In this document: one piece after another, positions 1 to 6,160 of the stretch | Position numbering within the stretch: position 1 is the first letter of the stretch | Layout of the letters: every line of letters starts with the position of its first letter | Origin: JAURVT01 sp049059935 | GTDB taxonomy: Bacteria > Actinomycetota > Actinomycetes > Propionibacteriales > Nocardioidaceae | Assembly (NCBI RefSeq): GCF_049059935.1 | Contig: NZ_JBMGQR010000111.1 | Coordinates: forward strand, 1 to 9,040 | DNA: 9,040 nucleotides | Reading direction: 5' to 3' | The notes under the pieces: model-generated | The model's database searches: none | What the model was told of the DNA's origin: nothing | What the model saw: only the letters and a program-made list of their open reading frames with translations | Program-made: the position numbers and the translations under genes

Positions 1-521
1 GGTTCTTCGCCCTGGACTGGAAGTACGGCTGGGTCTTCACCTACCAGTCCTCGCTGTCCACCGGACCCGCCTCGGACGTCGTCGACGCGACCTGGTTCAC
101 CTGGGTCTTCGCCGCCGTCGGCCTCGTTCTGGGTCTGCTGGGCCTGTGGTGGCTCGCCGCGCACGCCCGCCGGCCGCACCAGTCCAGCGTCCGGCTCAAG
201 GGCTCGGACGACCACGGCCGTCTCGAGGCCGACCTGACCTCGATCGCCACCGCGACCGCCGAACGGTTCGACACCATGACCCCGACCCAGTCGGTGTCAG
301 GCCGGACCCGGTCGTACGGGTCCAAGCAGGTCGTGGAGGTCCGCGCCCGCCTGGACCCCCGCGCCGACGGTGAGTCCATCGGCACCGCCGCCCGCACCTG
401 CACCCAGGACGTCGCCACCGCACTCCCCGACGGCGACGCGACCTGCCGCATCGTCCTCGACGGGCCCTCACGATCCAAGCTCGTCCGCAAGGCCACCGGT
501 TCCACCGCACGAGTCCACTGA
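1..521 (+). CDS. AmaP-like alkaline shock response membrane anchor (3' part)
   Basis: This is the last 172 codons of a gene that enters from the left edge, read in the frame beginning at base 3 and ending at TGA 519-521. The visible part has a transmembrane segment at about residues 32-53 (WVFAAVGLVLGLLGLWWLAA) followed by basic residues. After it comes a soluble alpha/beta tail of about 115 residues. That layout, with a cytoplasmic tail after the last helix, matches the AmaP/DUF6286-type proteins that anchor Asp23/Gls24 envelope-stress proteins in actinobacteria and Firmicutes. The CsbD gene 75 nt downstream on the same strand supports a general-stress locus, and Asp23-like genes would be expected just left of the window. 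The N-terminal half is missing, so the family call rests on topology and context rather than on a catalytic motif. Function as a membrane anchor is inferred. Confidence 0.6.
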   Translation, partial: FFALDWKYGWVFTYQSSLSTGPASDVVDATWFTWVFAAVGLVLGLLGLWWLAAHARRPHQSSVRLKGSDDHGRLEADLTSIATATAERFDTMTPTQSVSGRTRSYGSKQVVEVRARLDPRADGESIGTAARTCTQDVATALPDGDATCRIVLDGPSRSKLVRKATGSTARVH

Positions 522-596
522 CCCGTCGAGCACCGACCACCGATCACCTCGGCAGACCGTGCCGGGGCAACGAACACCAACCGAAGGGAGACCCTC

Positions 597-770
597 ATGG
601 GCCTCGGAGACAAGATCAGCAACGCCGCGGAAGACCTCAAGGGCAAGGCCAAGGAGGCCGTCGGCGACGCCAAGAACGACGACAGCCTGAAGGCCGAGGG
701 CAAGGCCGACCAGGCCAAGGCCGACACCAAGAAGGCTGGCGAGAACATCAAGGACACCTTCAAGAACTGA
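597..770 (+). CDS. CsbD family stress protein
   Basis: A 57-residue, highly charged, Lys/Ala/Asp-rich protein without Cys or Trp. It opens with MGLGDKISNAAEDLKGKAKE and repeats the K-G/A-K-x-x-A pattern that defines the CsbD family. These small hydrophilic proteins are induced by general stress (SigB in Bacillus); their molecular role is unsettled. The ATG at 597 is well supported: AAGGGAG lies 6 nt upstream, and the protein length is typical of the family. It follows the AmaP-like gene by 75 nt and is closed by a strong hairpin, so it is probably the last gene of that transcript. Confidence 0.92.
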   Translation: MGLGDKISNAAEDLKGKAKEAVGDAKNDDSLKAEGKADQAKADTKKAGENIKDTFKN

Positions 771-781
771 AGCTGTCCCCA

Positions 782-817
782 TCGGTGTCCCGCCGTCCCT
801 CAGCGGCGGGGCACCGA
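782..817 (+). terminator. Hairpin terminator after csbD-like gene
   Basis: Arms 782-795 and 804-817 form a 14-bp stem with a single G-U pair (T788 with G811) and an 8-nt loop. It begins 12 nt after the CsbD stop codon. No T-run follows, which is common for intrinsic terminators in GC-rich actinobacteria. It probably ends the AmaP-CsbD transcript. Confidence 0.7.
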
Positions 818-889
818 CCCGCTCTCCGCACCTCGACACCTCACGTCGTCACCACCACCCCGCCGCACCCTCACGTCTCGGAGCACACC

Positions 890-1036
890 ATGGCCAACCC
901 CAAGCGCAACCTGTTCACCCTCCTGGGCTGGGTCGTCTGGAAGCTCCTCGCCCTCGTCGGGCTCCCCGTCGCGAAGAAGAAGCTCGAGGAGCGACGGGGC
1001 TCCTCGCACCGCCGGCTCCGCCGCGGCCGCCGCTAG
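890..1036 (+). CDS. Small basic single-helix membrane protein, unknown function
   Basis: A 48-residue protein starting MANPKRNLFTLLGWVVWKLL. Residues 8-27 form one hydrophobic helix rich in Leu, Val and Trp, and the last 20 residues are almost all Arg, Lys, Ser and His. I chose ATG 890 because the longer reading from 785 would run through the terminator hairpin and adds low-complexity sequence. The upstream Shine-Dalgarno-like match (CGGAG, 881 region) is weak. The positive-inside rule predicts a cytoplasmic C-terminus, though the N-terminus also carries Lys and Arg. It sits between stress gene csbD and the aquaporin, so a membrane-stress role is possible but only inferred. I do not recognise a named family. 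Confidence 0.6.
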   Translation: MANPKRNLFTLLGWVVWKLLALVGLPVAKKKLEERRGSSHRRLRRGRR

Positions 1037-1053
1037 AACCGGCCACCCTCCCG

Positions 1054-1077
1054 GCGCGGCCCCGCCCGCCGCCGCGC
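1054..1077 (+). terminator. Possible hairpin terminator
   Basis: A perfect 7-bp stem (GCGCGGC, 1054-1060, with GCCGCGC, 1071-1077) encloses a 10-nt loop, 18 nt after the stop of the 48-aa gene. No T-run follows. Such stems are frequent by chance in DNA this rich in GC, so this is a weak call. Confidence 0.35.
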
Positions 1078-1139
1078 TCGCCTCTCCGCCCCTGCCCGTC
1101 CCGGCATCGGGTGATCCCGTCCTGCCCCAAGGAACCCCC

Positions 1140-1862
1140 ATGACCACCACCGCACTGTCGCGCCGCCTCGGTGCCGAGGCCCCCGGCACCTTCTGGCTCG
1201 TCCTGGGCGGCTGCGGCGCCGCCGTCCTCGCCGGCGACCAGATCGGCTTCGCCGGGATCGCCGCCGCGTTCGGCCTCACCGTCCTGACCGCCGCCTACGC
1301 GCTCGGCCACATCTCCGGCGGGCACTTCAACCCCGCCGTCACCGTCGGCCTCGCCGTCGCCGGACGCTTCGCCTGGAAGGACGTCCCCGGCTACGTGGTC
1401 GCCCAGGTCGTCGCCGCGGCGGTCGCGGGCGGCGTGCTGCTGTCGATCGCGTCGGGCAAGGACGGATTCACCACCGCCGACGGCTTCGCCACCAACGGCT
1501 ACGGCTCCATGTCGCCTGACGGCTACGGCCTGCTCGCCGTCGCCATCTGCGAGATCGTCCTGACGGCGATGTTCGTCGCGGTCATCCTCGGCGTCACCGC
1601 CAAGGGCGCACCCGCCGGCTTCGGACCTGCCGCCATCGGCCTGGCCCTCACCCTCATCCACCTCGTCTCGATCCCGGTCTCGAACACGTCGGTCAACCCC
1701 GCACGGTCGCTCGGCGTCGCGTTCTACGCCGGCAGCGGACCGCTCTCCCAGGTGTGGCTGTTCATCGTCGCGCCGTTGGTCGGCGCCGCCGTCGCGGGCG
1801 TCCTGTACCGCGCCGTCAACGTCGGCCCCCACTCCCAGGACGCCGGTGCCGAAGCCCGCTGA
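1140..1862 (+). CDS. aqpZ: Aquaporin Z-type water channel (MIP family)
   Basis: A 240-residue major intrinsic protein that can be followed along E. coli AqpZ almost without gaps from GTFWLV to the last helix. Both pore NPA motifs are present: N64-P65-A66 in GGHFNPAVT and N186-P187-A188 in NTSVNPARS. The aromatic/arginine selectivity filter is that of a water-specific channel: F44, H174, T183 and R189. This argues against a glycerol facilitator, which would carry a wider filter. Six membrane helices plus two half-helices fit the length. ATG 1140 has AAGGA 6 nt upstream. It likely mediates rapid water flux across the cytoplasmic membrane under osmotic change, matching the stress genes before it. 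A 91-aa unknown gene follows after 52 nt and may be cotranscribed. Confidence 0.96.
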   Translation: MTTTALSRRLGAEAPGTFWLVLGGCGAAVLAGDQIGFAGIAAAFGLTVLTAAYALGHISGGHFNPAVTVGLAVAGRFAWKDVPGYVVAQVVAAAVAGGVLLSIASGKDGFTTADGFATNGYGSMSPDGYGLLAVAICEIVLTAMFVAVILGVTAKGAPAGFGPAAIGLALTLIHLVSIPVSNTSVNPARSLGVAFYAGSGPLSQVWLFIVAPLVGAAVAGVLYRAVNVGPHSQDAGAEAR

Positions 1863-1914
1863 GCACGACGCCGCCGCCGACATCGACAACCCGAGCAGGA
1901 AGGTCGTGCCCGCC

Positions 1915-2190
1915 ATGCGTCCCCGATCGGACCACTACACCGACCTGTGCACCCTCGTCCGGGCGTACTGCTGGAGCGAGGGCCTCGAGGCCCCCGTCGA
2001 GTGGGTGCACTGGCTGCTCGACCTCGAGATCGACGCCGCGGCGCGCCGCGACGGGGTCTCGGTCGAGCAGGCCGAGAGCATGCTCCCCCTCGACCATGCG
2101 ACCGCGCTGGGACGGATGCTCGTCACGACCACACGGGAGAACGCGCGAGCAGTACGAGACCCGGGCCGCGAGTGGCCTCGACCGTGCTGA
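1915..2190 (+). CDS. Hypothetical protein, 91 aa
   Basis: A small soluble protein beginning MRPRSDHYTDLCTLVRAYCW. It is predicted helical, with an aromatic stretch (EWVHWLLDLEIDAAARR) and an acidic helix (VSVEQAESMLPLD). AGGAAGG at 1897-1903 lies 11 nt before ATG 1915; an in-frame GTG at 1906 lies too close to it, and an in-frame ATG at 1846 would overlap the aquaporin. I recognise no family; a loose resemblance to the helices of ANTAR domains was not convincing. Codon use is typical of the genome to about position 2130 and then drifts (ACA, CGA, GCA, GTA). From about 2140 a different frame has better codons, so the C-terminal 15-20 residues may result from a frameshift. It may be cotranscribed with the aquaporin. 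Confidence 0.6.
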   Translation: MRPRSDHYTDLCTLVRAYCWSEGLEAPVEWVHWLLDLEIDAAARRDGVSVEQAESMLPLDHATALGRMLVTTTRENARAVRDPGREWPRPC

Positions 2191-2261
2191 CGCCGTCCGT
2201 CCGATGTCGGTGCGTGCACCACGGGACCTGCACCCGTCGGTGAGGCGTCGAGAGCCGCACC

Positions 2262-2867
2262 TCAGGTGGCGGCGGCGACGGCACGAGTGAACAGGTCGAC
2301 CAGCTGGTCGGCGTGATGGTCCAGGTCGATGTCCGGGTCCAGTGCGAGGGCCAGGGGGATGCCGTCGATCGCCCGTTGGACGGCGCCGGCCACGACCGCG
2401 GTGTCGAAGTCGGGACGCATAGAGCCGTCCTCCTGGCCCGCCTGGAGGATCTGCTCGACACGCCCGACGGCAGTGTGCTCCTGCGGCCGGTCGTAGAGCG
2501 GCGTGCTGCTCGGGCGGTGACGGAGGAACAGGACCGCCAGGGCGCGCATCTCTCGCCGGAGCTCGGCGTTCAGACCGATCGCCGACCGCACGTAGCGCTC
2601 CAGCGCCGAGGTGGGTGGTCCAGCCGGCGCCGGCGCATCGAGGTGGGCGGCGATCCTGCCGAAGATCTCGCTCGTCGCGGCGCGGACGAGCTCGTCCTTG
2701 TCGTCGAAGTGGTACGAGATCAGCCGGGTCGAGGAGAGTCCGGCTCGGCGGGCGAGGTTGCCGAAGGTCGCCGCGTCGTACCCGTCCACGGCCACCACGT
2801 CGATGAGGGCGTCGACGATCTGACGACGCCGCTCTCGGCGCGCGGGGGTTGCATCTTTTACCTGCAC
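2262..2867 (-). CDS. TetR family transcriptional regulator
   Basis: A 201-residue protein with the N-terminal TetR DNA-binding domain. Helix 1 is RRQIVDALIDVVAVDGYDA (about 14-32), the helix-turn-helix spans about 35-54 (FGNLARRAGLSSTRLISYHF), and it ends in the family signature YHFDDKDELV. The rest, about 65-201, is an all-helical ligand and dimer domain that I cannot assign to a ligand. GTG 2865-2867 is the only usable start: the reading frame upstream meets a TGA at 2886-2888, and the domain begins about ten residues later. There is no Shine-Dalgarno, but TAAACT ends 7 nt before the GTG, as in leaderless actinobacterial mRNAs. The start codon lies within a 36-bp palindrome, so autorepression is very likely, together with control of the divergent CPBP gene. 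Confidence 0.93.
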   Translation of the reverse strand: MQVKDATPARRERRRQIVDALIDVVAVDGYDAATFGNLARRAGLSSTRLISYHFDDKDELVRAATSEIFGRIAAHLDAPAPAGPPTSALERYVRSAIGLNAELRREMRALAVLFLRHRPSSTPLYDRPQEHTAVGRVEQILQAGQEDGSMRPDFDTAVVAGAVQRAIDGIPLALALDPDIDLDHHADQLVDLFTRAVAAAT

Positions 2868-2893
2868 GAGTAAGAGTTTACTCGATCAGGTAA
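2858..2893. promoter_or_regulatory. Nested 36-bp palindromic operator between tetR and CPBP gene
   Basis: Four 7-nt blocks are arranged symmetrically about 2875.5. The outer arms are TTACCTG (2858-2864) and CAGGTAA (2887-2893). The inner arms are CGAGTAA (2867-2873) and TTACTCG (2878-2884). All 14 arm pairs are perfect, with 2-nt gaps between outer and inner arms and a 4-nt centre. TetR-family proteins bind such palindromes, often as two dimers when a site is this long. It covers the probable -10 and start codon of tetR and lies 21 nt before the CPBP ATG, so one bound repressor could block both genes. Confidence 0.85.
2875..2880 (-). promoter_or_regulatory. Probable -10 element of leaderless tetR
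   Basis: On the minus strand TAAACT occupies 2880 to 2875, then 7 nt, then the GTG start at 2867. This spacing would put the first transcribed base at or beside the start codon. It lies inside the operator palindrome. No clear -35 was seen. Confidence 0.5.
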
Positions 2894-2914
2894 GACGAGG
2901 CGGGGAGGCACGCC

Positions 2915-3670
2915 ATGGACACCGAGCAGATCGCGAACGCATTCCTGCTGCTGCCGGCGGTGGTGCTCGCGGTGGTGGGCTGGCGAGCACGCAGGCGGGG
3001 CCGGACGACGTTCGGGCCGGGCGTGCGCGACGGTGCCTGGCGCGAGGTGCTCCGCGGCCTGTTGTTCGGTGCGGTCTGGATGGCCGTCGCGGCCTCCGCG
3101 CTGCTCGCGGTCGGGGCGACCGACGTCTCCTAGCTGCGCTTCGAGGCGCTCGGGCTCGTCTACCTGGCGGTGTACTTCGGTGTGCTGTTCGTCGTGGAGG
3201 AGATCGTGTTCCGCGGGCTCCTGCTGACGGGGCTGGGAGTCGTGGCCGGGCAGGGCGTCGCCCTGGTGATCTCGTCGGTGCTGATCGCCGTGCCGTACGC
3301 CTTCGCGTCGTCGGCCGGGGTGATGGCCGTCCTGGGGTCGGTCGTGGTGAACCTGGTCATCGGCGCCGCCCGGTGGCGTACGGGCCGCATCTGGTTCGGC
3401 ATCGGGCTGAAGATCGGCTGGAACGTCACGATGATCGCGGCCGGGTTCAGCAACGCGGGGTACGCGGACCTGCCCGGGCGGTCCGAGGGGCTCCGGCTCA
3501 CCGGCCCCGACTGGGTCACCGGCGGCGCCTTCGGCCCCGAGGCAGGTGTCGTGACCATGGTCGTCGGGGTGCTCATGCTGGTCGTCCTCGCCCGCCTCGT
3601 CGGCACCGGCTCCCGGGGCCCGTGGCGGATCGACGACCAGCCGAGCCCGCGGTCCCGCGTCGAGCAGTGA
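2915..3670 (+). pseudogene. CPBP family intramembrane protease-like gene with internal amber codon
   Basis: ATG 2915 has a strong Shine-Dalgarno (GGGGAGG, 2902-2908, 6-nt gap). One frame runs to TGA 3668-3670 for 251 codons but is broken at codon 73 by TAG (3131-3133). Codon bias and membrane-helix character continue on both sides, so this is one gene with a point stop, not two genes. The first piece has two hydrophobic helices (about 8-22 and 47-68). The second carries the CPBP (Abi/Rce1-like) motif 1, EEIVFRG at 95-101. In motif 2, usually FxxxH, the residues are I124 and Y128. In motif 3, usually HxxxN, they are K166 and N170. The glutamates survive but two expected histidines do not, so proteolysis is doubtful even if the stop is read through. 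Re-initiation at GTG 3170 has no obvious ribosome site. Divergent tetR probably controls it. A sequencing error cannot be excluded. Confidence 0.75.
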
Positions 3671-3680
3671 TGGGAGTCCC

Positions 3681-3701
3681 GGCGCTGCGGGGTCCCGCGC
3701 C
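3681..3701. terminator. Possible bidirectional hairpin between convergent genes
   Basis: GGCGC (3681-3685) pairs with GCGCC (3697-3701) around a GC-rich centre that can form alternative short stems (GCGG with CCGC). It falls in the 45-nt gap between the CPBP stop and the EAL-protein stop, where a shared terminator would be expected. The stem is short, so confidence is low. Confidence 0.35.
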
Positions 3702-3715
3702 GTGGCGTGCGAGCC

Positions 3716-4861
3716 TCAGGCCGCGGGGCGACCGAGCAGGTAGCCCTGCCCGAACGGCACCCCGATGTCGATCAGGGTGTCGAGCTCCCGCTGGGTCTCG
3801 ATGCCCTCGGCCACGACCGTGGTGTCGGTGCTCGCGGCGTAGGTCATGATCGCCGCGATGATCGCGCGCTGGCGGCGCGAGCACTCGAGGTCCCGCACCA
3901 GGGAGATGTCGATCTTGACCACCTCGGCCTCGAGCTCCAGGGCGTGCCGCAGGCTGGCGAACCCGGCTCCGAGGTCGTCGACGGCACACCGCACGCCCTC
4001 GCGCCGCAGCACGCCCAGGACCGACCGCAGGTGCCCGTAGTCGGCCACCGGGGCGTGCTCGGTCAGCTCGAGGTAGAGGCGCGTGGGGTCGACGCCGGAG
4101 TCCTGCACGACCCCGGACAGCCGCGGATCGCACAGGGCCTGGGGTGACACGTTGATCCCGACGTCGGAGGTGTCGTCGCGCACGGCGCTCAGCGCCCGTC
4201 CCATCATGGCGAGCTCGAGGTCGTTGCCCTTGGCTACCGAGTGCGCGATCTCGAAGACGACGTGCGGGGCGACCGGTCCGCCGCTGTCGAAGCGCGACAG
4301 GGCCTCGTGACCGACGACGCCGCCCGTCGTCAGCTCGCACACCGGCTGCCAGATGACCGACGCGCCGGCGCCCACGAGGAGGTCGTCGATCAGGTCCGCG
4401 GAGCGGGACCAGTGCGTCTGTGCGCGGTCCTCCTCCTCGATGAGCTCGTAGAGCAGCTCGGCCGACACCTCGAGGACGTGGGCGTCGCGCGCGCCCAGGT
4501 CCGGACGAGGGCGGTGGGAGTAGGCGCAGAGCGTGCCGTAGACCTGTCCGTCGCGGTCCAGCACCGGGACGCCGACGTGGGCCCCGATGCGCATGTCCTG
4601 GGTGGACGACATCGCCACCAGCAGGGGCTGGTCGGACGTGTCGGGGACGACCGAGGGGACCTTGTGGTCCAGGACGAGCTGGCAGTAGGTGTCCTCGCAC
4701 CGGTCCCACTGGCCGACCTGCAGGCCCTCGTCCTCCTGGACCGAGACGTTGCGGAACGCGCGCTGGCCGCCGTGGATGATGCTCACGAACGCGACGTCCA
4801 TCTGCAGCTGCAGGCGCACCAGCCGCAACAGGCTGTCCACCGACCGCGTCGTCTGCCCCAT
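3716..4861 (-). CDS. GAF-EAL protein, predicted cyclic di-GMP phosphodiesterase
   Basis: A 381-residue soluble protein without membrane segments. Residues about 8-145 form a GAF sensor domain (MDVAFVSII, then GVPVLDRDGQVYGTLCAYS, typical GAF core strands). A helical linker, LLYELIEEEDRAQ, leads to an EAL domain at about 165-381. The metal and substrate residues of active EAL enzymes are all visible: E186 in the EAL signature (HEALSRF), N237 (NVSP), E265 (LELTE), D295-D296 (DDLGAG), K316 (VKIDIS), E352 (AEGIET) and Q372 (GQGYLLGRP). Hydrolysis of cyclic di-GMP to pGpG is therefore likely, tuned by whatever the GAF domain binds. No GGDEF domain is attached. ATG 4861 follows a G6 run with a 5-nt gap. 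A possible minus-strand -10 (TAGGGT, 4894-4889) lies upstream. It is transcribed alone, away from the nitroreductase gene. Confidence 0.93.
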   Translation of the reverse strand: MGQTTRSVDSLLRLVRLQLQMDVAFVSIIHGGQRAFRNVSVQEDEGLQVGQWDRCEDTYCQLVLDHKVPSVVPDTSDQPLLVAMSSTQDMRIGAHVGVPVLDRDGQVYGTLCAYSHRPRPDLGARDAHVLEVSAELLYELIEEEDRAQTHWSRSADLIDDLLVGAGASVIWQPVCELTTGGVVGHEALSRFDSGGPVAPHVVFEIAHSVAKGNDLELAMMGRALSAVRDDTSDVGINVSPQALCDPRLSGVVQDSGVDPTRLYLELTEHAPVADYGHLRSVLGVLRREGVRCAVDDLGAGFASLRHALELEAEVVKIDISLVRDLECSRRQRAIIAAIMTYAASTDTTVVAEGIETQRELDTLIDIGVPFGQGYLLGRPAA

Positions 4862-5002
4862 CGAAACCCCCCGTTGCCGTGTGCTGGAACCCTATGGCCG
4901 CCACGGGCCCCGGCGCCGATCTTGGGGAGTTCTTGAGGTCGTGGCGTGCCCGGGCGGCACCTCGGCGGTCGAGGTGACCGGGGTCGGCGTCGCGGACCGC
5001 CC

Positions 5003-5008
5003 TAGGAT
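5003..5008 (+). promoter_or_regulatory. Probable -10 element of nitroreductase gene
   Basis: TAGGAT ends 6 nt before GTG 5015. The spacing fits transcription starting at the start codon. The inner AGGA (5004-5007) could alternatively act as a Shine-Dalgarno on a longer mRNA, so the two readings cannot be separated from sequence. No -35 match was found at the usual distance. Confidence 0.5.
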
Positions 5009-5014
5009 CGCCAC

Positions 5015-5815
5015 GTGACGGCGACGACCCGACGCTACGGCGGCCCCACCCGTGCGACGGACCTCGGCAACGACGTCGTCGCTGGGCTGCTGGCGCACCG
5101 CTCGGTGCGCGCGTTCCTCGATGCCGGTGTCGACGACGACGTGGTGGCCGCGCTCGTCGCGGCCGCGCAGTCGGCCTCGACGTCGTCGAACCTGCAGGCC
5201 TGGAGCGTCGTCAGCGTGCGCGACCCCTCGCGCAAGGCCAGGCTGGCGCACCTGGCCGGGGACCAGGCGTTCGTCGAGCGCGCCCCCGTCTTCCTGGTGT
5301 GGGTCGCGGACCTGTCCCGCGCCCGACGGCTCGCGGCGCGGAGCGGCGTCGCCGTGGACGCTGCGGACTACCTGGAGTCGACCCTGGTCGCGTGCATCGA
5401 CACGGCGCTGGCCGCGCAGAACGCCGTCGTCGCGGCCGAGTCCCTCGGGCTGGGCTGCGTGTACGTCGGGGCCGTGCGCAACCACCCCGAGGCCGTCGCC
5501 GCCGAGCTCGGACTGCCACCGTCGTCGGTGGCGCTGTTCGGGCTCGCCGTCGGGGTGCCGGACCCCTCCGAGGACGCGGACGTCAAGCCGCGCCTGCCGC
5601 AGTCGGCGGTGTGGCACCACGAGACCTACGACGCCGACGCCGCCGACGCGAGCCTGCCCGAGTACGACGAGCGCCTGGCGGAGTACAACCGTCGGCACGG
5701 GATGTCGGACGGCTGGACCGGACGCGTCCTGACGCGGTTGGCCGGCGCCGGCTCGCTGGCCGGGCGGCACGTGCTCCGCGAGACCCTGGACCGCATGGGC
5801 CTGCCGTCGCGGTGA
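5015..5815 (+). CDS. NfsA-like NAD(P)H-dependent nitroreductase / FMN oxidoreductase
   Basis: A 266-residue cytoplasmic flavoprotein of the nitroreductase fold. FMN-contact segments appear in the usual order: HRSVRAF (28-34), the SASTSSNLQAWSVV region (53-66), GLGCVYVGAVRN (145-156), and GLAVGVPDP leading to KPRLP (191-195) with a basic C-terminal segment. The KPRLP stretch and the extended C-terminus match the NfsA/FRP group, which reduces nitro compounds, quinones or flavins using NADPH. The natural substrate cannot be told. GTG 5015 is preferred because TAGGAT lies 6 nt upstream and the frame begins there. The gene stands alone between a divergent EAL gene and a convergent small gene. Confidence 0.92.
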   Translation: MTATTRRYGGPTRATDLGNDVVAGLLAHRSVRAFLDAGVDDDVVAALVAAAQSASTSSNLQAWSVVSVRDPSRKARLAHLAGDQAFVERAPVFLVWVADLSRARRLAARSGVAVDAADYLESTLVACIDTALAAQNAVVAAESLGLGCVYVGAVRNHPEAVAAELGLPPSSVALFGLAVGVPDPSEDADVKPRLPQSAVWHHETYDADAADASLPEYDERLAEYNRRHGMSDGWTGRVLTRLAGAGSLAGRHVLRETLDRMGLPSR

Positions 5816-5846
5816 CGCGCGGCCGCCGTCCTCCAGCGGTCGGTCC

Positions 5847-6086
5847 CTAGTCGAGGCCGGCCGAGGCCGCAGCGTCCCGGACGGCCCGCAGCGCCAGCTC
5901 GCTCTCGCTGCCGGTGACCGCGTCGTCCAGCTCCTCGACCACCATCGCCGCGCGCAACAGCTCCTGCGCCGACAGCCGCATGCGACGCCGGGCCTCGGCC
6001 AGGCGTCTGTTCTGGATCGCGGCGAGGTCGGCCGAGACGGCGGCCAGGTCCTGTTGCGTCGACGTCAGCTCCGAGTCGTCCCCCAT
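5847..6086 (-). CDS. Small helical protein, unknown function, 79 aa
   Basis: A 79-residue protein starting MGDDSELTSTQQDLAAVSAD. It is predicted to be almost wholly alpha-helical, with a probable coiled coil from about 10 to 58 (alternating Leu/Ala positions in DLAAVSADLAAIQNRRLAEA and beyond). It has no Cys, Trp, signal peptide or membrane segment, and a mix of Arg and acidic residues. I prefer ATG 6086 over ATG 6095: TATAAA (6100-6095 on the minus strand) overlaps the outer ATG and lies 8 nt before the inner one, as expected for a leaderless mRNA. Coding is supported by G/C-rich third positions. I recognise no family. Confidence 0.6.
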   Translation of the reverse strand: MGDDSELTSTQQDLAAVSADLAAIQNRRLAEARRRMRLSAQELLRAAMVVEELDDAVTGSESELALRAVRDAAASAGLD

Positions 6087-6094
6087 GCGTCCCA

Positions 6095-6100
6095 TTTATA
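6095..6100 (-). promoter_or_regulatory. Probable -10 element of the 79-aa gene
   Basis: TATAAA on the minus strand differs from the TATAAT consensus at one base and is the most AT-rich spot in the region. It is followed by 8 nt and ATG 6086. No good -35 was seen near 6118-6123. Confidence 0.55.
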
Positions 6101-6160
6101 GGGTTTGCGAGGTTCGCCCGCACGTCGGGGTGCCGCGTGGGGACGCGCGTCGAGGTCGGG

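Noticed and set aside
915..1916. Open frame of 333 codons on the minus strand
   Set aside because: It lies opposite the 48-aa gene and the unmistakable aquaporin, and its translation is Gly/Asp/Arg low-complexity sequence typical of a GC-rich shadow frame.
2209..2240. Short inverted repeats between the 91-aa gene and tetR, as a convergent terminator
   Set aside because: Stems are only about 5 bp (for example ACGGG/CCCGT) and no more than expected in GC-rich DNA.
3131..3133. TAG as a recoded codon (pyrrolysine or programmed readthrough)
   Set aside because: No pyrrolysine genes are visible, the position is not a known Pyl site, and other genes in the window end in TAG; a simple nonsense mutation is more likely.
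3573..4904. Open frame of 443 codons on the minus strand
   Set aside because: It overlaps the GAF-EAL gene in another frame and reads as Arg/Pro/Gly-rich sequence without domain motifs; the EAL frame has every catalytic residue.
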